64,000 bases of DNA from positions 83,848 to 147,847 of the forward strand of contig CAYMAI010000008.1 of NCBI GenBank assembly GCA_964388445.1. The letters are read 5' to 3'. The position numbers and the translations under genes were made by a program. Shown here piece after piece: positions 24,171 through 32,715 of this stretch. The notes under the pieces are model-generated. The model made no database searches. It was not told the DNA's origin and saw nothing but the letters and a program-made list of their open reading frames with translations. Source of the DNA: CAYMAI01 sp964388445 (GTDB lineage Bacteria; 4484-113; JAGGVC01). Position 1 is the first letter of the stretch; every line of letters starts with the position of its first letter.

Positions 24171-27100
24171 TCCGACGCGCCGGTTCCGCCGGGGTCGAAC
24201 GTGCCGACGAACAGACGCAGGTAATAAATACCAGGGCTTAATCCCATCGAAATGCTTTCCGTATTGCCCGTCGAATAAGAGCCGCCAAGCAGGGATTGAC
24301 TGTCGTCGAAAAGCTCCGCGTCGATATTGCAATTCGCGCCGTTGAAATTAACCTGAATCGATACGAGACTCATGCTGACTACTTCGAACCAGAAATAATC
24401 TTCCGAATCTCCATCGTAATCGTTGCTGCCGGAAAAACCGAGATTGCCGGTAACGTCCGGCGCCGGAAACGGAAGGGCCGGAAGCTCGTTCGCATCCACG
24501 AAGCCGTCGTTGTCTTCGCTTTCGTAGAATTCGGTTCCCACGAATATATAAACGAACGCCGTGTCTCGCGCTCCTTCGTTATCCGTCACGCGAACCGTCG
24601 CTCTGAAAACTCCTGCCGACGCGTATTCGTGCGACGTGTTGGGATTGCTGCCGGTGTTCTGGTCGTACACGCCGTCGCCGTTGAAGTCCCATTCGTAAAC
24701 CTGTATCGCCCCGCCGTCGGGGTCGAAACTGGCAGATGCGCTGAACGAGACCGTAAGCGGCGCATCGCCGGAATCCTGATCCGCCGTAATATCGGCAACC
24801 GGCTTTTGGCCGGTGGCGAATCTTCCGGAAAGCTCGTAATCGAGATTCGTGAATCCCGTGCCGAACCTGAAAATCTTGAGATAATACGTGCCGGCGGACA
24901 CGTTTTCGTTTATCAGTTCCACGCCATGGCCCGTTTGGCTCGACGCGACCAGTTCCTGCTGCGAATCGTAAAGCTCGATGCCGACTTTGCCGGAAAACCG
25001 GTTGTATGTAAGCGTAAACTCGGGCGTGCCAGCTTGCGTAATCGAAAACTTGTAGAAATCCTCAAGTCCGCCGTCGTATCCGCCCGAGCCGACGTTTCCG
25101 GCGACGGGAGGATTGGGAAACGGAAACACCGGAAGCACATTGGCGCTTGAAAATCCGTTGTTGGGTTCGATTTCGAAATACGCCGGGCTGCCCGCAACTA
25201 TTGCAACCACGGTCTCCGCCCACGCGCCTTCGTTGTCGGTCACTCTCAACTTCGCCTGATAGGAACCTGCGTCGTCGAACGTATGTTGAATAGTGGGGTC
25301 GTTTCCCGAATCCAAATCGAAAACGCCATCGCCATCGAAATCCCATTCGTATTTCACAATCGCTCCGCCGTCCGGGTCGCTGCTGGCCGAAGCGTTGAAG
25401 TTGACCAAAAGCGGCGTGTTGCCGTAATTCGGATTGGCAGTCAATCTGGCTACCGGCAAACTGCCAGCAGCGAAGCTGCCCGAAAGCAAGTAATCTCCGT
25501 ATCCGGTAATCGTATCCACCAGCACGTAATATGTGCCGATTTCGGGAAGTTGATGCTGGATGTATTCGATGCCGCCGCCATCAATCGACTCGGCGAGCAG
25601 GTTCATTTCGTCGTCGAATAGCGATAGGAAAATGCCGCCGAATGTATCCGGATATTCCAAGGTAAGCTGCACCGCGCCCTGCGACGCCGACGTAAACTTG
25701 AACCAATCCACTTTGTCGCCGTCGTAATGCTCATAGCCGGGCCCATCGCCGATGCTGCCCGTCACTTCGGCCGAGGGAAACGGAAACGGCGGCAGGTCGT
25801 TCGCCTGTGCCGGGTTGTCGTTGTCTTCCACTTCGAAAAACGCTTCGCGGACGGTTATTTCAATGGAATCGCGATTACGCGCTCCTTCGTCGTCGGTTAC
25901 GCGCACGGTCGCTTCGTAAGTGCCTGCATCGCCATATACATGTTGAACCGTCGGATCGCTGCCGGAATCGAGGTCGTAGGTTCCGTCGCCGTCGAAATCC
26001 CATTCGAATTTGACGATGCTTCCTCCGTCGGGATCGAAACTGCCGGAAGCGTCGAAATTTACGGTAAGCGTAGGAAGCCCCTGCGTTTTATCTGCGGTTA
26101 AATCCGCAATCGGTCTCGTGCCCGGAATGCGTGTCCCCGAAATCGTATAGTCCGTATATCCGTCCGGTGCGGTTACTTTCAGGTAATACGGCGTAGTCCG
26201 TGTAAGGTCGGCCTCGATAATCAATTTGCCGCTTTCGTAAATTGCCTCTCCGACCGGCACTTCGAACGTATCGAAAATTCCGGCGGACAAATCGCAGGTT
26301 TGTGCGTTATAGTCGATTTCAAAAATGACAAAAGACGTCGCGCTTACGGAAAACGTGTAATTGTCTTCATAGTCGCCGTCATAGCCGCCGTAACCCATAT
26401 CGATGTCTTGTCCAAGACTGCCAAGAACGACCGGATCGGGGAAATCGAATGGCGGAAGAGGGGTGGATTGCGAAAAGAAATCGTTCGGCTCCACTTCGAA
26501 ATAACCGATGTCTCCCGCGTTGATAACCGCCCAGTCTACCCCGACGTCTTCATCCACATCTCGAACTCTTACTTTGGCTATGTAAACGCCGTCGTTGGAA
26601 TATTCGTATTCGGCGTACGGAATCTGTCCGCTGAATTCGTCGTACACGCCGTCGCCGTCGAAGTCCCACTCGAAAGTAAGCGGTGAGCCGTCGGGATCGT
26701 AACTTTGTGATGCGTCGAAGCTCACCGTCAGAGGAACCTGTCCGGTAAGCGGCGTTGCCGCAAGCTGCGCAACCGGCGGCATAAGCGGCCCGCCCGCGTC
26801 GAGCGTTACGGAGTTCAACCTGACTTCGCTTGCGCCGTACGATGCGATTGCAAAATAAACGTTTCCGTTCGAGGAAATGGCGTTGAAACCGAAGTTTAGC
26901 GGAAAATCGTAACCGCCCGGCGGCATTGATGCGGGCTTTTGGCCGTACGGGCCGTATTGCCTCCACTTAGGCATTCCCGAAAAATCTACAACGTAAAAGT
27001 AAAACGTGCTGGGAGATAAAATCTCTATTTTCGCCAGCGAAGAAAGAAAACCGTCTCCGGTATGTCCCGTGAATCTGTACACCGCGAAACCGAGAAACGT

Positions 27101-27469
27101 CGGCAATTCCACGTTCGTGCCGACCCCTTTCACTTTAAGCCAGTGGTCCGTCGTGTTCCTTTCGTAGTTTGCGGCAGTCGATCCTTTCATCCACTCCTGA
27201 TCGCCCAAAAGCGTTACGGGCAGTGCGCTTGTACGCCTTTCGCGGCTTGCCGGATCGTAGCTTTTTTCGGCTTCGATAATTGCCTGCAAAACCTCGTCGA
27301 GCGTTGCAGGCGCCGCGCTTTCGTCCGTGTTTTGCGATTCTTCCGGCGTGCCCTGGCCGGGCACAAACGCGGTGCCCGATGCGCCTTGCCCTTTGCCGCG
27401 CGAGCATGCCGCCGCGACGGCGAGGATTACGATAACGATTAATAATAATGCCGTTTTCTTGCCAATCAT
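24143..27469 (-). CDS. Large lipoprotein with four PKD-PPC units
   Basis: 1108 residues from ATG 27469, with AGGAG upstream. The hydrophobic N-terminus has lipobox AAAC at about 20. After a region of about 200 residues without a recognised fold come four units of about 210 residues. Each pairs a PKD domain (cores FEWDFDGDGVYD, FEWDFDGDGTYD, YEWDFDGDGVFD, YEWDFNGDGVYD) with a bacterial pre-peptidase C-terminal (PPC) domain opening (F/Y)E-x-E-(P/D)-N-(D/N). PPC and PKD domains are common in secreted hydrolases and adhesins; here no catalytic domain is present. The Asp-rich loops suggest calcium-stabilised repeats. It follows the BACON lipoprotein gene by 50 bases, probably in one operon. Function is likely surface binding. 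Confidence 0.85.
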   Translation of the reverse strand: MIGKKTALLLIVIVILAVAAACSRGKGQGASGTAFVPGQGTPEESQNTDESAAPATLDEVLQAIIEAEKSYDPASRERRTSALPVTLLGDQEWMKGSTAANYERNTTDHWLKVKGVGTNVELPTFLGFAVYRFTGHTGDGFLSSLAKIEILSPSTFYFYVVDFSGMPKWRQYGPYGQKPASMPPGGYDFPLNFGFNAISSNGNVYFAIASYGASEVRLNSVTLDAGGPLMPPVAQLAATPLTGQVPLTVSFDASQSYDPDGSPLTFEWDFDGDGVYDEFSGQIPYAEYEYSNDGVYIAKVRVRDVDEDVGVDWAVINAGDIGYFEVEPNDFFSQSTPLPPFDFPDPVVLGSLGQDIDMGYGGYDGDYEDNYTFSVSATSFVIFEIDYNAQTCDLSAGIFDTFEVPVGEAIYESGKLIIEADLTRTTPYYLKVTAPDGYTDYTISGTRIPGTRPIADLTADKTQGLPTLTVNFDASGSFDPDGGSIVKFEWDFDGDGTYDLDSGSDPTVQHVYGDAGTYEATVRVTDDEGARNRDSIEITVREAFFEVEDNDNPAQANDLPPFPFPSAEVTGSIGDGPGYEHYDGDKVDWFKFTSASQGAVQLTLEYPDTFGGIFLSLFDDEMNLLAESIDGGGIEYIQHQLPEIGTYYVLVDTITGYGDYLLSGSFAAGSLPVARLTANPNYGNTPLLVNFNASASSDPDGGAIVKYEWDFDGDGVFDLDSGNDPTIQHTFDDAGSYQAKLRVTDNEGAWAETVVAIVAGSPAYFEIEPNNGFSSANVLPVFPFPNPPVAGNVGSGGYDGGLEDFYKFSITQAGTPEFTLTYNRFSGKVGIELYDSQQELVASSQTGHGVELINENVSAGTYYLKIFRFGTGFTNLDYELSGRFATGQKPVADITADQDSGDAPLTVSFSASASFDPDGGAIQVYEWDFNGDGVYDQNTGSNPNTSHEYASAGVFRATVRVTDNEGARDTAFVYIFVGTEFYESEDNDGFVDANELPALPFPAPDVTGNLGFSGSNDYDGDSEDYFWFEVVSMSLVSIQVNFNGANCNIDAELFDDSQSLLGGSYSTGNTESISMGLSPGIYYLRLFVGTFDPGGTGASDYDIVISTS

Positions 27470-27519
27470 ATCTTGCTCCTGCGGGCGAATCGCGCCGAAT
27501 GACGCTTCCCGGAAAATGG

Positions 27520-29214
27520 CTACTCCTCTACGGGAGCTTTGTAAATCCAGTAAGTTTGCGGAGGCACCGGAAGATTTCTGAACTGCACGAGAACTTGTAC
27601 GTTTGTGTCGAACGCGCCCCAAATTAACCTGCCTTTCGTAATTTCCGAAAAAGCAGTTCCGGGACTCACCGAAACCGCGCCGCCTAATTCGAACTTAGTC
27701 AATGTGTTTGTCGTTATGTTCTTGCCGCTCATCCCGTGCGCAGTAAATTGCACGCTGGTAGTCTGCGGCGGAAAAACCCACGGGTCCAGCGAAGTTCCGT
27801 TTCCGCTGGCCGCGCCCGAAACGGTAACGTGGCTCAGCGACTCGCCTATGTCGGTCACGAAGAGGCTCGCAATGCAAGTATCCTTATTCAGCGGGTCTGA
27901 ATCGTCCGCCAGCGAAATAACTGCACCATATGCGCCTGCCCCGAGACCGCCAGTATTTGCCGTCACTTGCACCGAAATGTCCGCCGCCGACCCCAAAATT
28001 CCGGATTGCGGATTAAACGATAGCCAAGGCTGATTTGCAGTAAGTTGCCAGTTCAAGCTCTGATTGCCGTCGTTTCTAATTCGGATGTTTTGAGTTATTA
28101 CTTCGCCCAAATCGGCGTTGAAATCGATAGTGTCTTCTTCGATTATCGGAAGCGAACCGTCCGCCACTACACGGAAAACGATTCCGCAAATGTCCGTTCC
28201 GCCCTCCCAATCCAGGGTGAGCCGGCCCGTTCTCGTTCCTACGTTAAGCCCCGCCGCGAAAAACGTAACATCAACGCCGGTTTCCTCGCCGCCTGCCGTG
28301 GTACCCGATTCCGCGCTAATCGTCATCCAGTCCTGGTTTTTGGCTAGCGTCCAAAATATCGGAGATTCCGTATTGTTCCTGATGTTGATTGTCCGCTGAG
28401 TGACGCCGTCGATTAGGACGCTTACCGTCATGGACGATTGCACTATTTCGAGGTCTTTTTGCAAAACGTCAACCGTATCGACTACGTTGCTCGTTTCGCC
28501 GGCGTTTCCGTCGCGGTCGACGGGCTGAACGGTTACATATCTCTTTCCACCCGGCGGCAGAGCGATTTCGAATGATTTCGGCAAATCCTCCGACACATCC
28601 TCGTATGGCACCCTCAAGACTTCGGTGAATTCGCCTTCCGGCTCGTCCGCTTCCAGCAACACGTATTCGAAAACCGTTCCCAAATAGTTGAGTGCTATCG
28701 GCGTGATATCGGGAATACCCACGTCGCCGCTATTGTCTCCGTCAATCCATGCTTCGAGAAGGTCGTCCCCTTCGCCGTCGTCAACGATAGCGAGATAATG
28801 AAGCGCAATCGGCGTTATGTCCGGTATACCGGTTTCGCCGCTGAAATCGTAATCGCCGACGTTCGTATAACTCCATCGAAGCGTCGCCGTTTCCGCGTCC
28901 AGCTCCAAATCGCTTACCCTGCCGGCATCGCCTTTCGGCGCGGCATTGGCAAATCTTTCATTTCCCTGCGTTTCTGCGCGCTCCTTTAGCTTTTCGAAAA
29001 GCGCCTTGGTCAAAGCGGAAAAAACCTCCGGGCTTACGCCTTCCGGCGTTTCGAGCGCATCGATTTCCGCGGCAATGCTCTTTAAATCGGCGGTCCGGTT
29101 CAAATCCGGCGAGTTTTTCGCCCCTCCGCCGCCGCAGGACGCAATCAAGAGCACGATAACGGGCAACAGCCCGAGTAAAGCCGGTAAAAACGCAGAAGAT
29201 TTTGCCAAGCGCAC
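27520..29214 (-). CDS. Lipoprotein with paired dockerin-like loops and two BACON-type domains
   Basis: 564 residues from GTG 29214, chosen because GGAGG precedes it by six bases and the signal begins at once (LPALLGLLPVIVLLIASC, lipobox at about 25-28). A conserved helical module (about 45-100) leads into two dockerin-like calcium loops (DYDFSGETGIPD and DGDNSGDVGIPD, each followed by ITPIAL) at about 125-185. Two BACON-like Ig domains follow (about 285-450), with the diagnostic NQDWMTISAESGTTAG and NQPWLSFNPQSGIL. BACON domains usually bind glycans or mucin, or act as spacers. The C-terminal 110 residues are beta-rich and unassigned. It is the first gene of a two-gene unit with the PKD/PPC lipoprotein. 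Confidence 0.85.
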   Translation of the reverse strand: MRLAKSSAFLPALLGLLPVIVLLIASCGGGGAKNSPDLNRTADLKSIAAEIDALETPEGVSPEVFSALTKALFEKLKERAETQGNERFANAAPKGDAGRVSDLELDAETATLRWSYTNVGDYDFSGETGIPDITPIALHYLAIVDDGEGDDLLEAWIDGDNSGDVGIPDITPIALNYLGTVFEYVLLEADEPEGEFTEVLRVPYEDVSEDLPKSFEIALPPGGKRYVTVQPVDRDGNAGETSNVVDTVDVLQKDLEIVQSSMTVSVLIDGVTQRTINIRNNTESPIFWTLAKNQDWMTISAESGTTAGGEETGVDVTFFAAGLNVGTRTGRLTLDWEGGTDICGIVFRVVADGSLPIIEEDTIDFNADLGEVITQNIRIRNDGNQSLNWQLTANQPWLSFNPQSGILGSAADISVQVTANTGGLGAGAYGAVISLADDSDPLNKDTCIASLFVTDIGESLSHVTVSGAASGNGTSLDPWVFPPQTTSVQFTAHGMSGKNITTNTLTKFELGGAVSVSPGTAFSEITKGRLIWGAFDTNVQVLVQFRNLPVPPQTYWIYKAPVEE

Positions 29215-29289
29215 GTCAATCCTCCAAATGATTCGAGGCGCGCAAGAGCGCCTCGCCGTAGGGCGGCGAAATCCGCCGAGGAGATTATA
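29215..29289 (-). promoter_or_regulatory. -10 box and hairpin-rich leader of the BACON lipoprotein gene
   Basis: TATAAT at 29289-29284 on the minus strand would start transcription near 29277. The leader of about 60 bases contains a seven-base stem GAGGCGC-TCTTGC-GCGCCTC and a smaller GGCGG-ATTT-CGCC hairpin before the GGAGG site. Confidence 0.5.
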
Positions 29290-29379
29290 CCGAAAAACCG
29301 TCCCGCCTCTAAGCTTTTCGCTCGATGAGCCTCTTAATGCTAGTTCGCGAGCGGTTTCGGAGTGCAAAATGCGCGCAAT

Positions 29380-31053
29380 CTAATGATAAACGCCGGCTGC
29401 TTCGGGCTCTTTGCCGAGCATTCCGAATACTTCGGCGAGCATTTTATTCGCGCCTTCCATTTCTTCGACGATTACTTTCGTCGCTCCGATTCGCTCAAGC
29501 ACGGGCACGTTCAATATGTACCTGCTTCTGACAAGTATGTTCAGATCCGGATTGAACCGCTTTGCAATCGAAATCGCCCTTCTCACCGCTTCGGCGTCGT
29601 TAATAAGAATCACCAGCGCCAGCGCGTTTTCGATTTGCGCATGCCGGAGAGCCTCGGCGCTCGTAATGTCCGCATAGTAAATCGGTTCGCCCTTCTCCCT
29701 GTATTCGGAAACCGTTTTGCTGTTCAATTCGAGTACGATGTATGGAATGTTCGAATGTTCCAGCGCTCCTGCCAGCATCCTGCCGGCAGGTCCGAAACCG
29801 GCAATTACGATGTGGTTTTCTATGCATTCGTGGCATTCTTCCGGTTCGTCAATGCCGCGCACGCCCAATTTGCGTTCGAGCGGTTTGAGCAGCGCTTCGC
29901 CTGCGGAAATATGCGGCGCGAGCATAATTATTACCGGCGTAACGAACATGCTTAAAAGTCCGGCGCAGAGCACGACTTGTTTTTCTTGCGAATCGATAAG
30001 CCCTTCGGCCAGTCCTGCGCGTAGAAGCAAATAGCCGAATTCGCCGAACTGCGCAAGCCCGAGTCCGGTCAGAAACGCCACGCGCGCCGGAAACTTAAGC
30101 AACAATACGCCGAGCGCGGCGATTATGCTCTTGCCGATTAATAGCGCAAAAAACAGCCCCAATACCGCCGCAGGACTGCCCGCAAGCACCCGCCAGTCGA
30201 ACAGCATGCCGATAACGATGAAGAAAAAGCTCGTTAGCACGTCGCGCATCGGCAATACTTCGCTCATCGCTCTGTGCGCGAAATCGCTGTCCGCAAGCAT
30301 AATGCCCGCCAAAAACGCGCCGAGAGCGAGAGACATTCCAGCTTTAAGGCTTATCCAAGCCACGCCGAGACCGAGGCAGAGAATTGTCAGCGTGAATATT
30401 TCCCGGCTGCGCGTTACATCGACAATTTTCAAAAGCTTCGGGATGAAATATCTCGCCGCAAACCATGTGCCGGCCACCAGCACGAACGCCTTGCCGAGAA
30501 TAATCAGTAGTTGCCCGCCGACCGCCGCCCCGTTCATTCCGGCGAGAAGCGGCACTGCAAGTATCATCGGCACGATGGCAAGGTCCTGCATTATTTGCGT
30601 GCCGAGGACCAGCCTTCCGTGCGGGGCTTCCACCTCGCCCCTGTCCTGCAGGCTTCTTAAAACTATCGCCGTGCTCGACAGCGCGAACGCCATACCGAAG
30701 AAAATCGCCCGCTGTATCGTCTGCTCGAACGCGAGCGCGATAAGGATAACAACGCCCATCGTCGCGACGATTTGAAGCACGCCGGTAAGCGCCGCCGATT
30801 TCCCCACTCTTGCGACGCGGTCGGATGAAAATTCGAGACCGATAGTGAACAGCAAAAGCACGACGCCGATTTCGGCGAACAGCTCAAGATTTTCGCTTTC
30901 CTGAACCAGTTTTAGTCCGTAAGGCCCGGCAAGCGCTCCGGCCGCGAGCAATCCTGCCACTACCGGCAATTTGATTTTGCTTAAAACGACCGCAGCGACC
31001 ACCGCGATTACGGCGAGCGCAAGTAGGTCCGCAAGCATCGGTATCTCGTGCAA
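29380..31053 (-). CDS. CPA2-family cation:proton antiporter with RCK (TrkA-N) domain, KefB/KefC-like
   Basis: 557 residues. About twelve membrane segments (1-380) form the Na/H exchanger fold: LPVVAGLLAAGALAGPYGL, FTIGLEF, and the ion-binding region GTQIMQDLAIVPMILAV with its Gln-Asp pair. A cytosolic RCK_N domain (about 405-530) opens IVIAGFGPAGRMLAGAL, a Rossmann nucleotide-binding Gly motif. Such proteins exchange K+ or Na+ for protons under nucleotide or thiol control. No KefF/KefG partner and no RCK_C domain are seen. The start is TTG 31053, with GGAG upstream; ATG 31038 is an alternative. A short TAATAAT stretch upstream may be its promoter. Confidence 0.92.
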   Translation of the reverse strand: MHEIPMLADLLALAVIAVVAAVVLSKIKLPVVAGLLAAGALAGPYGLKLVQESENLELFAEIGVVLLLFTIGLEFSSDRVARVGKSAALTGVLQIVATMGVVILIALAFEQTIQRAIFFGMAFALSSTAIVLRSLQDRGEVEAPHGRLVLGTQIMQDLAIVPMILAVPLLAGMNGAAVGGQLLIILGKAFVLVAGTWFAARYFIPKLLKIVDVTRSREIFTLTILCLGLGVAWISLKAGMSLALGAFLAGIMLADSDFAHRAMSEVLPMRDVLTSFFFIVIGMLFDWRVLAGSPAAVLGLFFALLIGKSIIAALGVLLLKFPARVAFLTGLGLAQFGEFGYLLLRAGLAEGLIDSQEKQVVLCAGLLSMFVTPVIIMLAPHISAGEALLKPLERKLGVRGIDEPEECHECIENHIVIAGFGPAGRMLAGALEHSNIPYIVLELNSKTVSEYREKGEPIYYADITSAEALRHAQIENALALVILINDAEAVRRAISIAKRFNPDLNILVRSRYILNVPVLERIGATKVIVEEMEGANKMLAEVFGMLGKEPEAAGVYH

Positions 31054-31142
31054 GCCTGATCTCCGTCGATAGCGAGGACCTATTATTACACAGCTTCAAT
31101 ATGCGGCGGAGCGCTTGAGAATGACTAAACGGCTTCCGGCTT

Positions 31143-31790
31143 TTAGTTTTTAAAAATCTTCTTTAGGCTATCTTCAAGCTCGTCCACGCTGAATCCGCGC
31201 GGCCCAATGCCGCCGGCATAGAAAACCTTTCCGTTTTTGCCGATTACGAAAATCCGGTCAGGCCAGGCGGCGTACGCCTTGTTGGCCGAATCTTCCATAT
31301 CGTCAATCAGCGTCGGCAGCGACAATTCAAGCTCTCGCACGCATTCGCCCGCTACATCTATACGTTCTTCATGCGACTTCGGGTCTTCGACGATAATCCG
31401 CTCTCGTTCGTTCACCGGCATCATCCAGCCGTCCACCGGGTGCGCCTCGCGAATGTACACGAGAAAAAATTGCGCCTTCGTGCGGTATTTTTGAAAAACC
31501 TCTTCCAAGCGGCCCGCGCTTTTTCTGAACGGCGGTCAAGTGTAACTTCCAAAAACGAGCACTACGGGCTTTTTGCCTTTGAAATCCGACAGCCTGATTT
31601 TGTCTTCCGCGTCGCCGCCGAGCATCGCTAATTCGAAATCCGGCGCGTCTTCGCCCGGCCGCGGCGCATCCTTCGGCGGACGCTTTTGCATATCGCGACC
31701 CTGAGATAGCGCGTCGCGCACGCCCACGGACAGCGCCACCGCCGCCGCGATTAGATAAAACGCCAAAGTTATAGCAAGCCTATGAAGCAT
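31143..31790 (-). CDS. Deiodinase-like (DIO/thioredoxin-fold) selenoprotein
   Basis: 215 residues if the in-frame TGA at 31536-31538 encodes selenocysteine (Sec85). ATG 31790 has GAGGTG upstream. An N-terminal hydrophobic segment (about 5-25) is a signal or anchor. The core reads VVLVFGSYT, UGA, PPFRKSAGRLEEVFQKY, then FFLVYIREAHPVDGW. These match the active site of iodothyronine deiodinases (FGS-x-T-U-PPF) and their conserved EAH-x-x-DGW block almost residue for residue. The fold ends DRIFVIGKNGKVFYAGGIGP. Bacterial homologues are known with Sec or Cys; their natural substrate is not established, and peroxide or other redox roles have been considered. It is the second selenoprotein gene in the window. 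Confidence 0.9.
31507..31521 (-). promoter_or_regulatory. Candidate SECIS hairpin of the deiodinase-like gene
   Basis: Fifteen to 29 bases after the UGA, AAGCG pairs with CGCTT around the loop CGGGC. Position and G-containing loop fit bacterial SECIS elements. Judged by eye. Confidence 0.4.
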
Positions 31791-31816
31791 AAGACGTCAC
31801 CTCGAACGACCGAAGT

Positions 31817-31822
31817 TTTATA
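31817..31822 (-). promoter_or_regulatory. -10 box (TATAAA) of the deiodinase-like gene
   Basis: On the minus strand 26 bases before ATG 31790, leaving a leader of about 20 bases with GAGGTG. It is divergent from the promoter of the toxin-antitoxin pair. Confidence 0.45.
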
Positions 31823-31870
31823 CCGGCGAGGGAGACGGAATGGCGAAAGGAATGTTCTGAATCTACGGGG

Positions 31871-31876
31871 TATAAT
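31871..31876 (+). promoter_or_regulatory. -10 box (TATAAT) of the toxin-antitoxin operon
   Basis: Lies 34 bases before the antitoxin ATG. The leader carries AAAGGAG just before the start. Confidence 0.55.
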
Positions 31877-31910
31877 ATCCATGATTCCCAGTTCGAAAGG
31901 AGTGATTGAA

Positions 31911-32117
31911 ATGGCCGAAGAAAAAATTCAATACATCGTGGATGAGAAAGGCAAGCCGCGCTCGGTTGTACTCAGCATCGCAGAATATGAGCGCATGCTT
32001 GCGAAGCTCGAAGATGCGGATGACGCGCTCGCGCTGGATGAAGCGCGCCGGAAAACCACGAGCTATACGGATTTCGAGAAAGTAAAGGCTAATCTGAAGA
32101 AAGCCGGACGGCTATGA
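31911..32117 (+). CDS. Phd/YefM-like antitoxin
   Basis: 68 residues from ATG 31911, preceded by AAAGGAG; the frame is open further up but begins ahead of the promoter. IQYIVDEKGKPRSVVLSIAEYERML is the typical Phd/YefM N-terminal fold (beta hairpin then helix), used for DNA binding and dimerisation. The acidic helical tail (LEDADDALALDEARRK) would wrap the toxin. The toxin gene overlaps by four bases. By family rule it neutralises the RelE-type toxin and represses its own promoter. Confidence 0.85.
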   Translation: MAEEKIQYIVDEKGKPRSVVLSIAEYERMLAKLEDADDALALDEARRKTTSYTDFEKVKANLKKAGRL

Positions 32118-32380
32118 AGTACCCTGTAGCTATTGGTAATCGAGCACTTAAAGCACTCGAAAAAATCCCGGACAAATTCGTTTTAAAAATCGCCGAAAAA
32201 ATTGACCAGTTAGCAGACCAGCCGCGTACCATTACTTCCGCAAAAATTAAATCGAAATCTGGAATAGGGTTTCGTATCCGAGTAGGAGACTACAGAATTC
32301 TATATGATGTCGATAACGACTCCAAAATCGTCATTGTTCTCGATATTAAAAAGCGCGACCAAGCCTACAAGTGCCGATAA
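32114..32380 (+). CDS. RelE/ParE-family toxin
   Basis: 88 residues, standard RelE length. LKALEKIPDKFVLKIAEKID is the helical hairpin, and GFRIRVGDYRILYDVDNDSKIVIVLDIKKRDQAYK is the beta-sheet core with the usual R-x-GDYRI and the basic C-terminus. RelE proteins cut mRNA on the ribosome; ParE relatives poison gyrase, and the sequence alone favours RelE because of the KKR-x-x-x-Y end. Its ATG overlaps the antitoxin stop (ATGA). Confidence 0.87.
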   Translation: MKYPVAIGNRALKALEKIPDKFVLKIAEKIDQLADQPRTITSAKIKSKSGIGFRIRVGDYRILYDVDNDSKIVIVLDIKKRDQAYKCR

Positions 32381-32407
32381 AGCCCTAAGGAATGTGGAAA
32401 TTAGATA

Positions 32408-32713
32408 TCAGATCCTAAAACTGCATTTAGCATTCTTAAATTTCCGCCCTTTTTTAATTTCCAGCAAAGACAATCCGCTGCAATACTCGAAGACTCGACA
32501 AGTTTGCTTCGCGTAATTTTCAAGCCCTTTTCCAGTATCAATTGCTTTTACATTGCTTACCCGCATAGCCAACGAACCGATTTCCAAACCTCTATTGATA
32601 AGGGAATTGTCGTACCTTTTGGAATATGCTGCTATCGCGGATGAATTAAAGCAACCTTCCATATAAAGCAAAACCGCAAAATAATCGATCGCTTCAGTCC
32701 ATCGATGCGCCAT
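32408..32713 (-). CDS. Small protein of unknown function encoded just after ileS
   Basis: 101 residues. The ATG at 32713 lies directly behind the ileS stop (TAA, two bases, ATG), with GGTGG inside the ileS end as ribosome-binding site, so translation is probably coupled to ileS. Composition is more AT-rich than its neighbours. It contains four Cys (EGCFNSS, QTCRVFEYCSG, NAKCSF) and helical stretches (EAIDYFAVLLYMEG). No family recognised. The AT bias may mark recent acquisition, together with the adjacent toxin-antitoxin genes. Confidence 0.6.
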   Translation of the reverse strand: MAHRWTEAIDYFAVLLYMEGCFNSSAIAAYSKRYDNSLINRGLEIGSLAMRVSNVKAIDTGKGLENYAKQTCRVFEYCSGLSLLEIKKGRKFKNAKCSFRI

Positions 32714-32715
32714 TT

